Positions 1 through 10,061 of a stretch of DNA of 64,000 bases are shown here, in pieces (the first letter of the stretch is position 1; every line of letters starts with the position of its first letter). The stretch is from Rhodoferax potami (GTDB taxonomy: Bacteria > Pseudomonadota > Gammaproteobacteria > Burkholderiales > Burkholderiaceae_C): NCBI RefSeq assembly GCF_032193805.1, contig NZ_JAVBIK010000001.1:1633001-1697000 (forward strand), read 5' to 3'. The position numbers and the translations under genes were made by a program. The notes under the pieces are model-generated. The model saw only the letters and a program-made list of their open reading frames with translations. It was not told the origin of the DNA and ran no database searches.

Positions 1-776
1 TGGGCAAGCCACACCCCGAGGTAAGACTTGGACTCTGTGCCAAAAACCTCGCCCATCTGGTTGTAGAGCCGCAGCAGCGGAATCAGTGACATCTGCAAGG
101 GCACCACCAGCAGCCCCACCACCACAATAAACAAGAATTTGCGGCCGGGGAACTCCATCCAGCTGAAGGCATACGCAGCAAAAGCCGCAATTAAAATCGG
201 AATAAAGGTAGCCGGAATCGTGACCTTGAAGGTGTTCAAGAATGCCTGGCCTACCCCTTCACCCGCAATCACCTTTTCGTAGTTCTGGGTCATGAAAACG
301 GGTGGAGACTCGGCCACATAAAACACCCGGACACCACGATCCTTGTCATAGGGCTGGTCCAGATCAAGGCGATAGCTTCCGTCGGCTTTCACCGTCAGCG
401 TGCCGTCGGGTTTGCCGTCTTCCTCGTCAAAGATTTGCCCGTCCGACACTTCCACTGTCGTACCAACGGCGAACTCTTTGGGGTTGGCCGACTTGAGCGA
501 AAACTGCTTGATTTGTATGCCGCCCCCCTCGGGGAACAAGCGGCCGCTGATGACGTAGCGCTCACCTTCTTTCACCAGACTTTGGACCCCTGCCGTGCGA
601 CGCATGTCTGCACGGGTTTGGGTGGAGAGCGCGGTCCACCAGCCACTGCTGACCAGTTGCTGCTTTTCCCGGAAGCTGGAAACCAAGAGGCCGAAGGTAG
701 GGAGCACCCACATTAACACGATGACCAGCAACAAGGCTTGCGCCATCAAAGATGGGAGAGAGAAATACTTTTTCAT
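1..776 (-). CDS. aglG: Sugar ABC transporter permease, AglG-like (C-terminus beyond window)
   Basis: Inner-membrane permease subunit of a binding-protein-dependent sugar importer. It begins at ATG 776 ([13 protein letters not shown]) and stays open to the left edge, so the C-terminal half is missing. An N-terminal membrane segment (about residues 11-30) is followed by a periplasmic insertion of roughly 150 residues and then further membrane segments, an arrangement I associate with AglG/MalG-type permeases. Its start overlaps the stop of the upstream permease by 4 nt (ATGA), indicating translational coupling. AglG is the best family guess; the substrate could be an alpha-glucoside, glucose or another sugar. 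Confidence 0.8.
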   Translation of the reverse strand, partial: MKKYFSLPSLMAQALLLVIVLMWVLPTFGLLVSSFREKQQLVSSGWWTALSTQTRADMRRTAGVQSLVKEGERYVISGRLFPEGGGIQIKQFSLKSANPKEFAVGTTVEVSDGQIFDEEDGKPDGTLTVKADGSYRLDLDQPYDKDRGVRVFYVAESPPVFMTQNYEKVIAGEGVGQAFLNTFKVTIPATFIPILIAAFAAYAFSWMEFPGRKFLFIVVVGLLVVPLQMSLIPLLRLYNQMGEVFGTESKSYLGVWLA

Positions 777-1777
777 CGCTGAGCCTCCTCAGTGCGGAAG
801 CGGCGGATATTGAATGCCATCACCGGTACCACTGCAAACATCAAAACCATGGCCAAGGTGGAACTGCGGCCGTAATCGCCACCGCCACGGAACATCCAGT
901 CATACATCAGATTGCCCAGCACACTGGTATCCCACTGGCCACCGGTCATGGCCATCACGATGTCAAACACCTTGAGCACCGTGATGGTGATGGTGGTCCA
1001 GACCACCAGAATGGTGGACATCACTTGGGGCACCATGATTTCGAAAAAGATTTGCAGCTCGCTGGCGCCATCGATGCGTGCAGCCTCGATGGTTTCGTGC
1101 GGCACACCCCGCAGGGCGGCAGAGAGAATCACCATGGCGAAGCCTGTCTGGATCCAGATCAAAATCGCCATCAGGAAAAAGTTGTTCCAGAACGGAATCG
1201 TGACCCAGGCCTGGGGCTCAAAACCCATGCCCATCACCATGGCGTTCAAGATGCCGATTTGCTCTGCATCAGGCCCGCGGAAGTCGTACACAAACTTCCA
1301 GATCACACTGGCGCCCACAAAGCTGATAGCCATGGGCATGAACACCATGGACTTGGCAAAGCCACCCCACCAAACGCGGTCTGCGAGCACCGCGACCACG
1401 AGGCCGAAAGCAGTGGCCGCGGCAGGAACGACCAGCAACCAGAGAAAGTTGTTGCGGATCGTCAGCAAAAAATTCTGGTCTGCGAACACCCAGCGAAAGT
1501 TGGCGAGTCCGACGAATTGCTCTCCCGTTGCGTCATAAAAACTCAAGCGGAAGGTTTCAAACAAGGGGTACACCAGATAGGTACCCAGCAACAACAGGGC
1601 GGGCGCAATAAAGAGCAAGGGTCGCACGTTGGAGCGGAAGATTTCGCGTCCATTTTTACTGCCCACTGGCAGCTGGACGATTTTGTCCAACACAAAGTTG
1701 GAGCCGGCGAAGTACAGCAAGCAGAACGCAATACTGACCAGTACAGCGGTGATGGTCTGGATAACTTGATCAGTCAT
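773..1777 (-). CDS. aglF: Sugar ABC transporter permease, AglF/MalF-like
   Basis: Integral inner-membrane permease of 334 residues. It has several hydrophobic segments and, near residues 225-250, the cytoplasmic EAA loop ([15 protein letters not shown]) that docks onto the ATPase. It lies between the binding protein gene and the second permease gene, with a 4-nt overlap into the latter. Length and the order binding protein-permease-permease match alpha-glucoside (AglEFG) systems. The substrate is inferred only from family resemblance. Confidence 0.85.
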   Translation of the reverse strand: MTDQVIQTITAVLVSIAFCLLYFAGSNFVLDKIVQLPVGSKNGREIFRSNVRPLLFIAPALLLLGTYLVYPLFETFRLSFYDATGEQFVGLANFRWVFADQNFLLTIRNNFLWLLVVPAAATAFGLVVAVLADRVWWGGFAKSMVFMPMAISFVGASVIWKFVYDFRGPDAEQIGILNAMVMGMGFEPQAWVTIPFWNNFFLMAILIWIQTGFAMVILSAALRGVPHETIEAARIDGASELQIFFEIMVPQVMSTILVVWTTITITVLKVFDIVMAMTGGQWDTSVLGNLMYDWMFRGGGDYGRSSTLAMVLMFAVVPVMAFNIRRFRTEEAQR

Positions 1778-1820
1778 GGGATCAATGCTTTTGCGTGTCG
1801 TAGGGAATGGGATTCAAAAG

Positions 1821-1843
1821 GGCCGGCAGCCGAAGCCGCCGGC
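1821..1843 (-). promoter_or_regulatory. Intercistronic GC hairpin between binding protein and permease genes
   Basis: GGCCGGC (1821-1827) pairs with GCCGGCC (1837-1843) around a 9-nt loop, inside the 103-bp gap between the binding-protein gene and aglF. There is no T-tract after it, so it is not a classical terminator. Hairpins here commonly stabilise the upstream message so that binding protein is made in excess over permease; that role is inferred. Confidence 0.45.
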
Positions 1844-1880
1844 CTGAAGACGTGCCGCAAGGCGACGTCAGAGGAGATAC

Positions 1881-3182
1881 TTACTTGATCGCGTCCCAGC
1901 TCTTCTGGATCTCGTCAGCTACTTCCTTGGCAGAGGCGCCGCCGGAATAATTGACCATGCCCCTCCAGAAGCTGCCTGCACCCACTGCGCCGGGCATCAG
2001 ATCAGAACCGTCAAAGCGGAAGGTGGTGGCGTTTTGCAGAATCTCGCCTTGCTTCTTGAGCGAGGCGGTCTTGTACTTGGCCAAGTCCACACCCTTGTGC
2101 GGTGTCAGGAAGCCACCTTCAGCCATCCAGATTTCATGCGACTGGGGGTGCTGCAGGTATTCCATGAATGCACGGGCACCCTTGCTGTCTTTGGTGATGG
2201 TCAGAATCGTGCCGCCACCCAGAACCGGGTTGCCCAGCTTCTTGCTGCTGTAAGAGGGGAAGTAGAAGAAGTCGGCTTCGTCCGCCTTGCCTTCGGGGAA
2301 GAAAGCGGGGATGAAAGACGCTTGACGGTGCATGTAGCACTTGGGCGGGGAGCCGAACATGCCCTTTGGGCTGTCCTTGAAGCTCACAGTGGCCACGGCC
2401 TTGGCGCCGCCGTCCACATAGGCGTCGTTCTTGGCGAACCAGCCGTAGGCTTCGATCGCTTCGATCACGCGCTTGTCGTTGAACTTCATCTTGTTGCTGA
2501 CCCACTGGTCATAGACCTCAGGCGTTTGAGTGCGCAACATCATGTCTTCGACCCAGTCAGTCGCAGGCCAGCCGGTAGCGGCGTCAGAGCCCAGACCGAT
2601 ACACCATGGCTTGCCGCCATCGGCTGCAATTTTCTTGGTCAGGGTTTGCAGTTCTTCCATGGACTTGGGCACTTTGTAGCCCTTTTCCTTGAAGTTCTCA
2701 GGGATGTACCAGACCAGGCTCTTCACGTTCACGTTGTAGAACATGCCGTAGAACTCTTTCTTGCCGGCCTTGTTGGCGTAGGTGCCCAGGTCAGCCCAGG
2801 AGCTGCCTGCTGCGTAGTTCTTTTTGACCCATTCCTGGGCCTTGGCGCCCAGCGGCTTCAAGCCGTCAATGGCGGCCATGTTGGCAGCCAAACCAGGCTG
2901 CGGGAACACGGAAATGTTGGATGGGGAACCTGCCTTAATGTCGATCACGATCTGCTGCTCGGAGCTTTGTGAGCAGGAGTGCTTGACGGTGGCGCCGGTT
3001 GATTTCTCAAAGTTCGCGATCACTTTTTTGAACATGCCTTCTTCAGCACCTGTCCAAGGGCACGTGATGGTGACCACTTCACCTTTCAGATTTGGCCCTT
3101 TGTAGTCGGCTGCCATGGCCGGTGCGGTCACGGCTGCTGCTGCCAGAGCGCAAGCGCCGGCAATCATGGTTTTCTTCATCAT
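1881..3182 (-). CDS. aglE: Sugar ABC transporter substrate-binding protein, AglE-like
   Basis: Periplasmic solute-binding protein of 433 residues. A Sec signal peptide starts MMKKTMIAGACAL and probably ends at AMA-AD near residue 24. The mature part has the layout of family-1 extracellular solute-binding proteins, with conserved stretches such as EQQIVIDIKAGSPSNISVF. Start choice: two tandem ATGs (3182 and 3179) lie just after an AGGAG at 3189-3193; the frame is open further upstream to 3440 but that part is the shadow of the ATPase gene. It delivers ligand to the permeases encoded just downstream. Alpha-glucoside binding is the nearest family match. Confidence 0.85.
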   Translation of the reverse strand: MMKKTMIAGACALAAAAVTAPAMAADYKGPNLKGEVVTITCPWTGAEEGMFKKVIANFEKSTGATVKHSCSQSSEQQIVIDIKAGSPSNISVFPQPGLAANMAAIDGLKPLGAKAQEWVKKNYAAGSSWADLGTYANKAGKKEFYGMFYNVNVKSLVWYIPENFKEKGYKVPKSMEELQTLTKKIAADGGKPWCIGLGSDAATGWPATDWVEDMMLRTQTPEVYDQWVSNKMKFNDKRVIEAIEAYGWFAKNDAYVDGGAKAVATVSFKDSPKGMFGSPPKCYMHRQASFIPAFFPEGKADEADFFYFPSYSSKKLGNPVLGGGTILTITKDSKGARAFMEYLQHPQSHEIWMAEGGFLTPHKGVDLAKYKTASLKKQGEILQNATTFRFDGSDLMPGAVGAGSFWRGMVNYSGGASAKEVADEIQKSWDAIK

Positions 3183-3240
3183 CGTCTTCTCCTCTAGTGG
3201 CGCCGCAGCCCATCCACGGCACGTTAAAAGCTGTCGCAGA

Positions 3241-4245
3241 TCAGTCGACCCGCTTGCCTTCGGCATTGAACTTGTACAGGTGCTCCGGCGCAAAACCCAA
3301 AGCAATCGGCTGTCCGGGCGCCAGGCCCAAGGTGCCGTCCATACGGGCCGTGATGTCGCCAAACGCACCCGCACTGACATAGGCGAAAGTTTCGTTGCCC
3401 AGCTGCTCTGAGTGCTTGAGGGTGCCCTGGATCGGACCACCCTCTGTGACCCTCAGGTGCTCCGGACGCAAACCAATCGTGGCGACGTTGTGGCGGGCTG
3501 CGATGTCGCCGCCCAAAAAGTTCATCTGGGGGGAACCGATGAAACCAGCCACAAACATGCTTGCGGGCTTGTTGTAGAGGTCCAGGGGTTTGCCCACCTG
3601 CTCAACCCGGCCCTTGTTTAAGACCACGATCTTGTCCGCCAGGGTCATGGCCTCCACCTGATCGTGGGTGACATAGATCATGGTCGCCCCGAGGCGGCGG
3701 TGCAGTGTGGCCAGCTCCACCCGCATCTTGGTTCGCAAGGCGGCATCGAGGTTGGAGAGGGGCTCATCAAACAAGAACACCTTGGGATCGCGCACGATCG
3801 CGCGGCCGATAGCGACCCGCTGACGCTGGCCGCCGGACAGCGCTTTGGGCAAGCGGTCGAGGTATTCGGTCAGCTGGAGGATGTCAGACGCCTCGCGGAC
3901 TCGCCGCTCAATTTCCGCTTTGGGCGTTTTAGCAATCTTGAGGGCGAAGGCCATGTTGTCGAACACGGTCTTGTGGGGGTACAGCGCATAACTCTGGAAC
4001 ACCATAGCCACGCCGCGCTCAGAAGGTCCGAGGTCATTCACCCGGGCGCCACCGATGTTGAGGTCGCCGCCAGATATCTCGTCCAAGCCGGCAATCATGC
4101 GCAGCAGAGTCGTTTTGCCGCAACCGGAGGGCCCCACAAACACGGCGAACTCGCCGGGCTCTATATCCAAGTCGATGCCGTGGATGACATCTGCCTTGCC
4201 GTAGTTTTTGATGATTCCGCGCAAGCGGACATCAGACTGACTCAT
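3241..4245 (-). CDS. aglK: Sugar ABC transporter ATP-binding protein, AglK/MalK/UgpC family
   Basis: Cytoplasmic ATPase of 334 residues that energises the importer. Walker A GPSGCGKT is at residues 38-45; the signature LSGGQRQR, Walker B VFLFDEP and switch histidine (THDQVEA) follow in order, then a C-terminal TOBE-type domain. Start choice: an in-frame ATG at 4251 lies only 1 nt after the AGGAG (4253-4257), whereas ATG 4245 has a 7-nt spacing and is preferred. It is the first gene of the minus-strand transporter operon, so the promoter should lie at about 4260-4440. Confidence 0.92.
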   Translation of the reverse strand: MSQSDVRLRGIIKNYGKADVIHGIDLDIEPGEFAVFVGPSGCGKTTLLRMIAGLDEISGGDLNIGGARVNDLGPSERGVAMVFQSYALYPHKTVFDNMAFALKIAKTPKAEIERRVREASDILQLTEYLDRLPKALSGGQRQRVAIGRAIVRDPKVFLFDEPLSNLDAALRTKMRVELATLHRRLGATMIYVTHDQVEAMTLADKIVVLNKGRVEQVGKPLDLYNKPASMFVAGFIGSPQMNFLGGDIAARHNVATIGLRPEHLRVTEGGPIQGTLKHSEQLGNETFAYVSAGAFGDITARMDGTLGLAPGQPIALGFAPEHLYKFNAEGKRVD

Positions 4246-4303
4246 AAACATGCTCCTGACGGGGGGCCCAGTCTTGGTGAGACTGCAGCGGGATGTGTTG
4301 GAT

Positions 4304-4318
4304 GGTAATTAAATTACC
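4304..4318. promoter_or_regulatory. Perfect 15-bp palindrome upstream of sugar transporter operon (candidate operator)
   Basis: GGTAATT-A-AATTACC is a perfect inverted repeat about 60 bp upstream of the first transporter gene. From memory it resembles the HexR (RpiR-family) consensus TGTAATtAAATTACA, which controls sugar catabolism in many proteobacteria, but both ends differ from that motif. Palindrome seen; operator role inferred; identity of the regulator uncertain. Confidence 0.5.
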
Positions 4319-4462
4319 TCCCCAACCACCTCGGGCAAACCCTTAGAAATCGATGCTTTTGCGCTTTTTTCTGCAAAATCAAAATCGGTTTTGTACAAAG
4401 GAGACACGCCGACGGCCAACCGGAGCTAAACCATGTGGTTTGGCAATTTGGTTACCGGATAG

Positions 4463-4792
4463 TTACGCTTTGACAACGTTTTCAAGATTTTGCCATGGCC
4501 ACGACAAGATTTCAGCCATTCTTTGAACGACCCATGCAGATTGCGCTGGATTGAGCACGCAAGGTTCGGTGCGCAGGCCTAGGTAGCAGCGTTCGATCAC
4601 GTCCTGCTCAGTAACACCGAGCTTGAATTGCATGTCTGCCGCGGTCGGCGCCAGCATTTGGGCCATGTCTTCGCACAGCTCGTACTCGGTCAACACCTGG
4701 GACAAGGGAGCAGACGGTTTGGTGCGGCCCGGCACCACGTACAGCTGCAGAAATGAGGGGGGAATTTCAATGGAGGGGGTGTACTCGTTCAT
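4463..4792 (-). CDS. Small conserved-looking protein of unknown function
   Basis: A 109-residue soluble protein starting MNEYTPSIEIPPSFLQLYV. It has no signal peptide, membrane segment or catalytic motif that I recognise. Its mixed acidic and hydrophobic composition and a helical second half (AQMLAPTAADMQFKLGV, then WVVQRMAEILSW) look like a folded small protein. It precedes the phosphatase gene's 3' end by about 70 bp in the opposite reading direction order, on the same strand. I think similar proteins occur in Comamonadaceae but cannot assign a role. Confidence 0.6.
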   Translation of the reverse strand: MNEYTPSIEIPPSFLQLYVVPGRTKPSAPLSQVLTEYELCEDMAQMLAPTAADMQFKLGVTEQDVIERCYLGLRTEPCVLNPAQSAWVVQRMAEILSWPWQNLENVVKA

Positions 4793-4861
4793 ACCCCATT
4801 GTCAGCGGGTTGAACCTGCCCCCCCCCCGCAGGCTCGCGAAGGGCGCCCCATCGGCAGCGC

Positions 4862-5365
4862 CTATTTCGTGCGGGCTTGCTGACGGGCGATGTGGGCCAG
4901 GAGGCCGTCGCAGGCGTCTTCCACCAGATCCAACACCTGTTCAAACCCCGCATCTCCGCCGTAATACGGATCAGGAACCACGCTCGCATCGTGGCGGGTA
5001 CAGAACTCGGTCAGCCTGCGCACTTTGTGATGGTTGTAGTCGGGGCACTGCGCCTCTACGAGCGCGAGGTTGTCCCAGTCCATCACCAGGATGAGGTCGG
5101 CGCTTGCGAAATCGCTGGCTTCGAGCTGCCTGGCCCGCAGGTCCGCAAACGCGTATCCGCGGCGGACTGCGTGTTGCAAGCTGCGGGGATCGGGCGCCGC
5201 ACCGGGGTGATAGTTGTGGGTGCCTGCAGAATCGATCCGTAAGACATCGGCACCCCAACCCTGTGCCAGCGCTTTGTGGCGCATGACGCCATGGGCCGTA
5301 GGACTCCGGCAGATATTGCCCATGCAGACAAACAGCAAAGTCGTGGGCGCAGTGGACTTAGGCAA
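4862..5365 (-). CDS. Low-molecular-weight protein tyrosine phosphatase
   Basis: Cytoplasmic phosphatase of 167 residues that hydrolyses phosphotyrosine through a cysteinyl-phosphate intermediate. The P-loop CMGNICRS is at residues 14-21 (nucleophile C14, R20), and the general-acid loop DPYYGG starts at D132. Both are in the usual positions and the length is typical. No ATG exists upstream of the P-loop, so the start is probably TTG 5365; no clear ribosome-binding site is visible. No exopolysaccharide kinase is nearby, so the substrate is unknown. Confidence 0.88.
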   Translation of the reverse strand: MPKSTAPTTLLFVCMGNICRSPTAHGVMRHKALAQGWGADVLRIDSAGTHNYHPGAAPDPRSLQHAVRRGYAFADLRARQLEASDFASADLILVMDWDNLALVEAQCPDYNHHKVRRLTEFCTRHDASVVPDPYYGGDAGFEQVLDLVEDACDGLLAHIARQQARTK

Positions 5366-5403
5366 GAAATTGACTGCTAGCGCTCATAAAGATTGCGCGA
5401 ATA

Positions 5404-5421
5404 GCTATTATTTTTATAGCA
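5404..5421. repeat. Intergenic palindromic repeat, copy 1
   Basis: An 18-nt unit with GCTAT and ATAGC arms separated by 7 AT-rich bases, directly after the rhlE stop. The same unit recurs at 47269-47286, 61007-61024 and 63671-63688. Probably a lineage-specific intergenic repeat; it could act as a weak terminator. Confidence 0.6.
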
Positions 5422-6666
5422 TTACTGCAATCGCGGCAGCAGGCCGGCTGCGCGCAATTTGTCTTTTTTACTGGGCCGGTGCCCCTTGATTCCGCCCGCT
5501 GCGCGATCAGCACTGATGGCTGGTAACGCCTGCGCAGGCTCAAAGCCCGGCACTTCTTCTTGCGGCACGGTAAGGGCATTGCGCTTTTCGATCAAGGCGA
5601 AATGTGCGGCGGTTTCTGCACTCACAAAGCTGACCGCGGTACCGGTTTTGCCCGCACGCGCAGTGCGGCCGATTCGATGCACATAGTCTGCTGCGGCACG
5701 TGGCAGGTCGTAATTCACTACAACCGGCAGCCCGGCAATATCCACACCACGGGCAGCGACATCGGTGGCCACCACCACTTGCACCACACTGGCTTTGAAA
5801 TCAAACAGCACCTGACTGCGCTTGCCTTGGCTTAACTGGGCGTGAAACGGCTCCGCCTGCAATCCAGCGCGGCGCAGCTTGTCCGCCACCATTTCTGCGG
5901 CATATTTGGTCGCCACAAAGACCAGCGCACGCGGCCAGGCTTCGGCCGTGACCAAGCGCCGCAAGAGCTGCGTGCGGCGATTGGCATCCACCCGGATGGC
6001 TCGCTGCAAGATATCAGGCGGCGCTTGCTCTTCGGTGTCGAGTGTGATGCTCTCAGGATCCCGCAAGCGCGCCTCGGCAAGGCTGCGCACCGCAGGGCCG
6101 AAGGTGGCAGAAAACAGCAGGCTTTGGTGCCGCTCAGGGAGTAGCGCGTCAATCCGGTCCAACTCCTCGGCAAAACCCAAGTCGAGCATGCGGTCGGCCT
6201 CGTCCAGAACCAGGCAGCGAATCTGATCCAAGCGCACAGCGTTGCGCTCAACCAGATCCAGCAAGCGGCCGGTGGTGGCAATCACGATATCAGTGCCACC
6301 CCGCAAGGCCATCATTTGCGGGTTGATCGATACACCACCGAACACCACCGAGACCTTGACGCCAAGGCCGGCATCGCGCGCCAGGCCGGACAGGACTCCG
6401 CCCACCTGGACGGCGAGCTCCCGCGTGGGCACCAACACCAAGGTTTGGGGGTTACGCCCAGCGGACGACGACTCCGCCACCCAGCGCTGCAGCACCGCCA
6501 GCGCAAAGGCGGCTGTTTTGCCAGAGCCCGTCTGGGCGCAGACCAGCACATCACGGCCCGCAAGTGCGGCAGGAAGGGAGGCTGCTTGCACCGGCGTGGG
6601 CGCAGCAAACTGCCGCTCCATAGCAGAGGCCAGTGGGGCGCTAAGGCCTAAATTTGAAAATGACAT
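5422..6666 (-). CDS. rhlE: DEAD-box RNA helicase, RhlE type
   Basis: ATP-dependent RNA helicase of 414 residues acting in ribosome assembly or mRNA turnover. Motif I AQTGSGKT is at 44-51, motif II DEAD at 155-158, motif III SAT at 186-188, and motif VI HRIGRTARAGK in the second RecA-like domain. The N-terminal phenylalanine-containing Q motif (FSNLGLSAPLASAM...PTPVQ) is present. The C-terminal tail after the helicase core is short and basic. Start ATG 6666 agrees with the family N-terminus. Confidence 0.93.
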   Translation of the reverse strand: MSFSNLGLSAPLASAMERQFAAPTPVQAASLPAALAGRDVLVCAQTGSGKTAAFALAVLQRWVAESSSAGRNPQTLVLVPTRELAVQVGGVLSGLARDAGLGVKVSVVFGGVSINPQMMALRGGTDIVIATTGRLLDLVERNAVRLDQIRCLVLDEADRMLDLGFAEELDRIDALLPERHQSLLFSATFGPAVRSLAEARLRDPESITLDTEEQAPPDILQRAIRVDANRRTQLLRRLVTAEAWPRALVFVATKYAAEMVADKLRRAGLQAEPFHAQLSQGKRSQVLFDFKASVVQVVVATDVAARGVDIAGLPVVVNYDLPRAAADYVHRIGRTARAGKTGTAVSFVSAETAAHFALIEKRNALTVPQEEVPGFEPAQALPAISADRAAGGIKGHRPSKKDKLRAAGLLPRLQ

Positions 6667-6714
6667 GTCGGGTTACTCAGTGGCAGCCACGGCGGCACGA
6701 GCCCCCGTGAGCGT

Positions 6715-7350
6715 TCAGGCCGCAGGGCCGCGTTTGGGCTGTGCAGGCGCTTGGATAAATTGGCCCGCGCGATTCAAGCGGGTGGCGAGCGCGTCGAGGT
6801 AACCCAACAAGCGCTCTGCCTGCAGGGGTTTTTGGTACAGCGTCACCCAGTTAGGCAAGCGGCCGTCTTCTTCGACTTCCTTACGGGTCAGCGCAGTGAG
6901 CACAATGACCTCGATCGGTTGGTAGGCGCTCTCTTGCGCCATGGCGTTGATCAGGTGGTAGCCATCAAAAGGCGTCATCATCAAATCGGTAACGACCAAG
7001 TCAGGACGCTGGCGCTCCAACTGAATCAGGGCTTGCGATGCGTCGTTCGCAACCGTCAGTGCCACATCGTGGCCGCCACGCGCCAACAGGGCCTGAAAGT
7101 AAGCCACTTGGATAGGATCATCCTCGGCGAGCAACACACGCAGGGGGCGCGCACCGGTTTCTGTGGGAGCGGCGGTACCGCGTGACTGCACCAGCTTATC
7201 GATGGCGCTGCGAAAGATGCGGCGATGCCCCCCGGGAGTGACCCAAGCTTCCAACTCGCCGCTGATGACCATTTTCTGCACCGATGTGGTGGACAGCCCA
7301 AGGATACGGGCTGCTTGTTGTGTAGTCAGAACGTCGCTGCTGTTAGTCAT
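6715..7350 (-). CDS. Excisionase-type HTH fused to response-regulator receiver domain
   Basis: A 211-residue regulator. Residues 7-55 form a MerR/excisionase-type winged helix (LTTQQAARILGLSTTSVQKM, then a GGHRR wing). Residues 70-190 form a receiver domain with acidic pocket E76-D77-D78, phospho-acceptor D122, T152 and K174. In most response regulators the DNA-binding domain is C-terminal, so this order is reversed. No histidine kinase gene is adjacent, so the phosphodonor is unknown. The C-terminal 20 residues are basic. Confidence 0.82.
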   Translation of the reverse strand: MTNSSDVLTTQQAARILGLSTTSVQKMVISGELEAWVTPGGHRRIFRSAIDKLVQSRGTAAPTETGARPLRVLLAEDDPIQVAYFQALLARGGHDVALTVANDASQALIQLERQRPDLVVTDLMMTPFDGYHLINAMAQESAYQPIEVIVLTALTRKEVEEDGRLPNWVTLYQKPLQAERLLGYLDALATRLNRAGQFIQAPAQPKRGPAA

Positions 7351-7856
7351 GGCAAAGGAAAAAAAAGGCTCTGGGAACCGCGACCGAATTTAAATCTTTC
7401 AGTTTTGGGGCTTCCATTGCATTTTATTCGACACACACCACTTTGGCGCAGCCGCACATCCGCAAAACGTCGTTAATTTACCAATTTATTAATAGTTTAT
7501 TTGTTAAAAAGCACAGTAACAACCTATCGAGAAATATTCGTATTTCGACCGTGCTTTTCTGACTCGGTGGCAAGTACTGCGGATTCAAGTGGTGCTTTAT
7601 TGAACGGAATTTGCACCCCGTCGCTGGCGCCCTCCGCCTTTCCAGAGGCAGCCACACTTTCACTCCGCAGATAAGGCACCACGTTTGGATTTAACCAAAA
7701 ACTGAAAGGCAATACTTCCACTGTTTCAGAAGATTTTTGCATGGCTTTAAATTTATTTAAATCAATTTAAATAAAATATAACATTTTTAGAAGTTCGCCG
7801 AAAGAAAATGTAGTTGCAGTCTTCAGGGCTACTTCTCAGTTGACGCATTCAAACTG
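7351..7856. other. 506-bp AT-rich intergenic region
   Basis: This stretch is clearly AT-richer than its neighbours. It holds a weak minus-strand open frame (7524-7742) and, at 7752-7775, an all-AT palindrome with TTTATTTAAAT and ATTTAAATAAA arms around CA. No RNA gene is recognised. It probably carries promoter elements for the HTH-receiver gene or the small open frame. Confidence 0.5.
7524..7742 (-). CDS. Possible small protein (72 aa), low support
   Basis: Open frame starting MQKSSETVEVLPFSFWLN from ATG 7742. Codon use looks protein-like, and the AT-rich palindrome sits just upstream where a promoter would be expected. There is no Shine-Dalgarno sequence and no recognised domain. The PFSFWLNPN segment hints at a soluble secreted-size or storage-granule-type peptide, but that is speculation. 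Confidence 0.3.
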   Translation of the reverse strand: MQKSSETVEVLPFSFWLNPNVVPYLRSESVAASGKAEGASDGVQIPFNKAPLESAVLATESEKHGRNTNISR

Positions 7857-8672
7857 TCACAGCAAGGCCCGCAGCTCCTGAGCGGCATCTTGCAATACGG
7901 GCAACAAAGCAACTCTGAATTCCTCGGGCTGCCACCGGTGTGGAGCGGCCACGACATTCAACGCGCCGACAACCTTACCCTGAGGATTGCGCAAAGGGAC
8001 CGCCAAAGCCTGCACACCGAGTTCGTGCTCCTGAAAGGCCAAACTGTAGTCTGCCTTGCGCGCCGCCTCGACCTGTGCCTTGAGCACCGCGGGGTCTGTC
8101 ACGGTGTGCGACGTCAAACGCCGCAAAGGGTGGGCGGACAACCACTGAGTCAGAGCCGCATCAGACAGCCCGGCCAAAAGCACCCGCCCGGTCGAGGTGG
8201 CGTGCGCAGGCAGTCTCGCGCCCAGGTGCAAACCATACGCGAGCACCTGGGTCTTGCCTGCGGGTGAGCTGCGCCAATCGTTCCCACTGCGGGCCACGAT
8301 CACCACCTCGCTGCCATCCAACACCACCGCAGAAAATGACTCTTGCGTATGTGCCGCCAGGCGGTTGAGCGCGGGCTGCACCACCCGGGGAAACCGCGCC
8401 GAGGACAGGTAGGTGCCGGAGAAGCGCAAAACCTTGCTGGACAACCAAAAGTAGCTACCGTCTGTCTCCAGGTAACCCAGTGCGGTCAGCGTCAGCAAAT
8501 GCCTGCGCGCGGCAGCCCGGGTGATCCCTGCCCTTTGAGCGGCCAGGGTGGCGTTCAAACGCTGCCGCTCAGTATCAAAGCTCTCCAGCACCGCCATGCC
8601 TTTGGCCATACCGGCAATCAGGTCCGCTTTGGCAACCACAAATGGGGCATCTGCATCCGGGGCATCAGACAT
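7857..8672 (-). CDS. pobR: IclR-family regulator of 4-hydroxybenzoate hydroxylase
   Basis: Transcription activator of about 271 residues. It has an N-terminal winged HTH (LNATLAAQRAGITRAAARRHL, residues 40-62) and an IclR effector-binding domain from about residue 85 (GARLPAHATSTGRVLLAGL). Start choice: a GTG at 8675 is only 4 nt from AGGAG (8680-8684), so ATG 8672 with a 7-nt spacing is better. It is divergent from pobA, the classic arrangement for PobR, which activates pobA when 4-hydroxybenzoate is present. Two operator-like repeats lie between the genes. Confidence 0.87.
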   Translation of the reverse strand: MSDAPDADAPFVVAKADLIAGMAKGMAVLESFDTERQRLNATLAAQRAGITRAAARRHLLTLTALGYLETDGSYFWLSSKVLRFSGTYLSSARFPRVVQPALNRLAAHTQESFSAVVLDGSEVVIVARSGNDWRSSPAGKTQVLAYGLHLGARLPAHATSTGRVLLAGLSDAALTQWLSAHPLRRLTSHTVTDPAVLKAQVEAARKADYSLAFQEHELGVQALAVPLRNPQGKVVGALNVVAAPHRWQPEEFRVALLPVLQDAAQELRALL

Positions 8673-8690
8673 CACTCAACTCCTGTTTTT

Positions 8691-8727
8691 GCGCGATATT
8701 CGCACATCGATTCTATTGATCGCACAA
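8691..8727. promoter_or_regulatory. Two direct repeats in pobR-pobA interval (candidate PobR operator)
   Basis: A 17-bp unit at 8691-8707 and another at 8711-8727 start exactly 20 bp apart, two helical turns, and share a TCGCACA core. From memory, PcaU/PobR-type IclR regulators bind GTTCGATAATCGCACAA; the first unit matches 13 of 17 positions and the second 11 of 17. They lie where a divergent operator should be. The consensus is recalled, not searched. Confidence 0.6.
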
Positions 8728-8769
8728 AAGCCCGTCGCACCAGACCCCCAAATACCTCCACGTCGATAA

Positions 8770-9969
<1,200 letters not shown>

Positions 9970-10061
9970 CCTTACAGCACTGCTGGTTGCGCCCGTACCT
10001 GGCTTGTCAGTGCAAAGGGTCTACGTTAGCCTAGTGTGGTCACGCATCGATCCCACATAGC

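Noticed and set aside
3183..3440. N-terminal extension of the sugar-binding protein
   Set aside because: It overlaps the ATPase gene in another frame, and a signal peptide plus AGGAG clearly mark the start at 3182.
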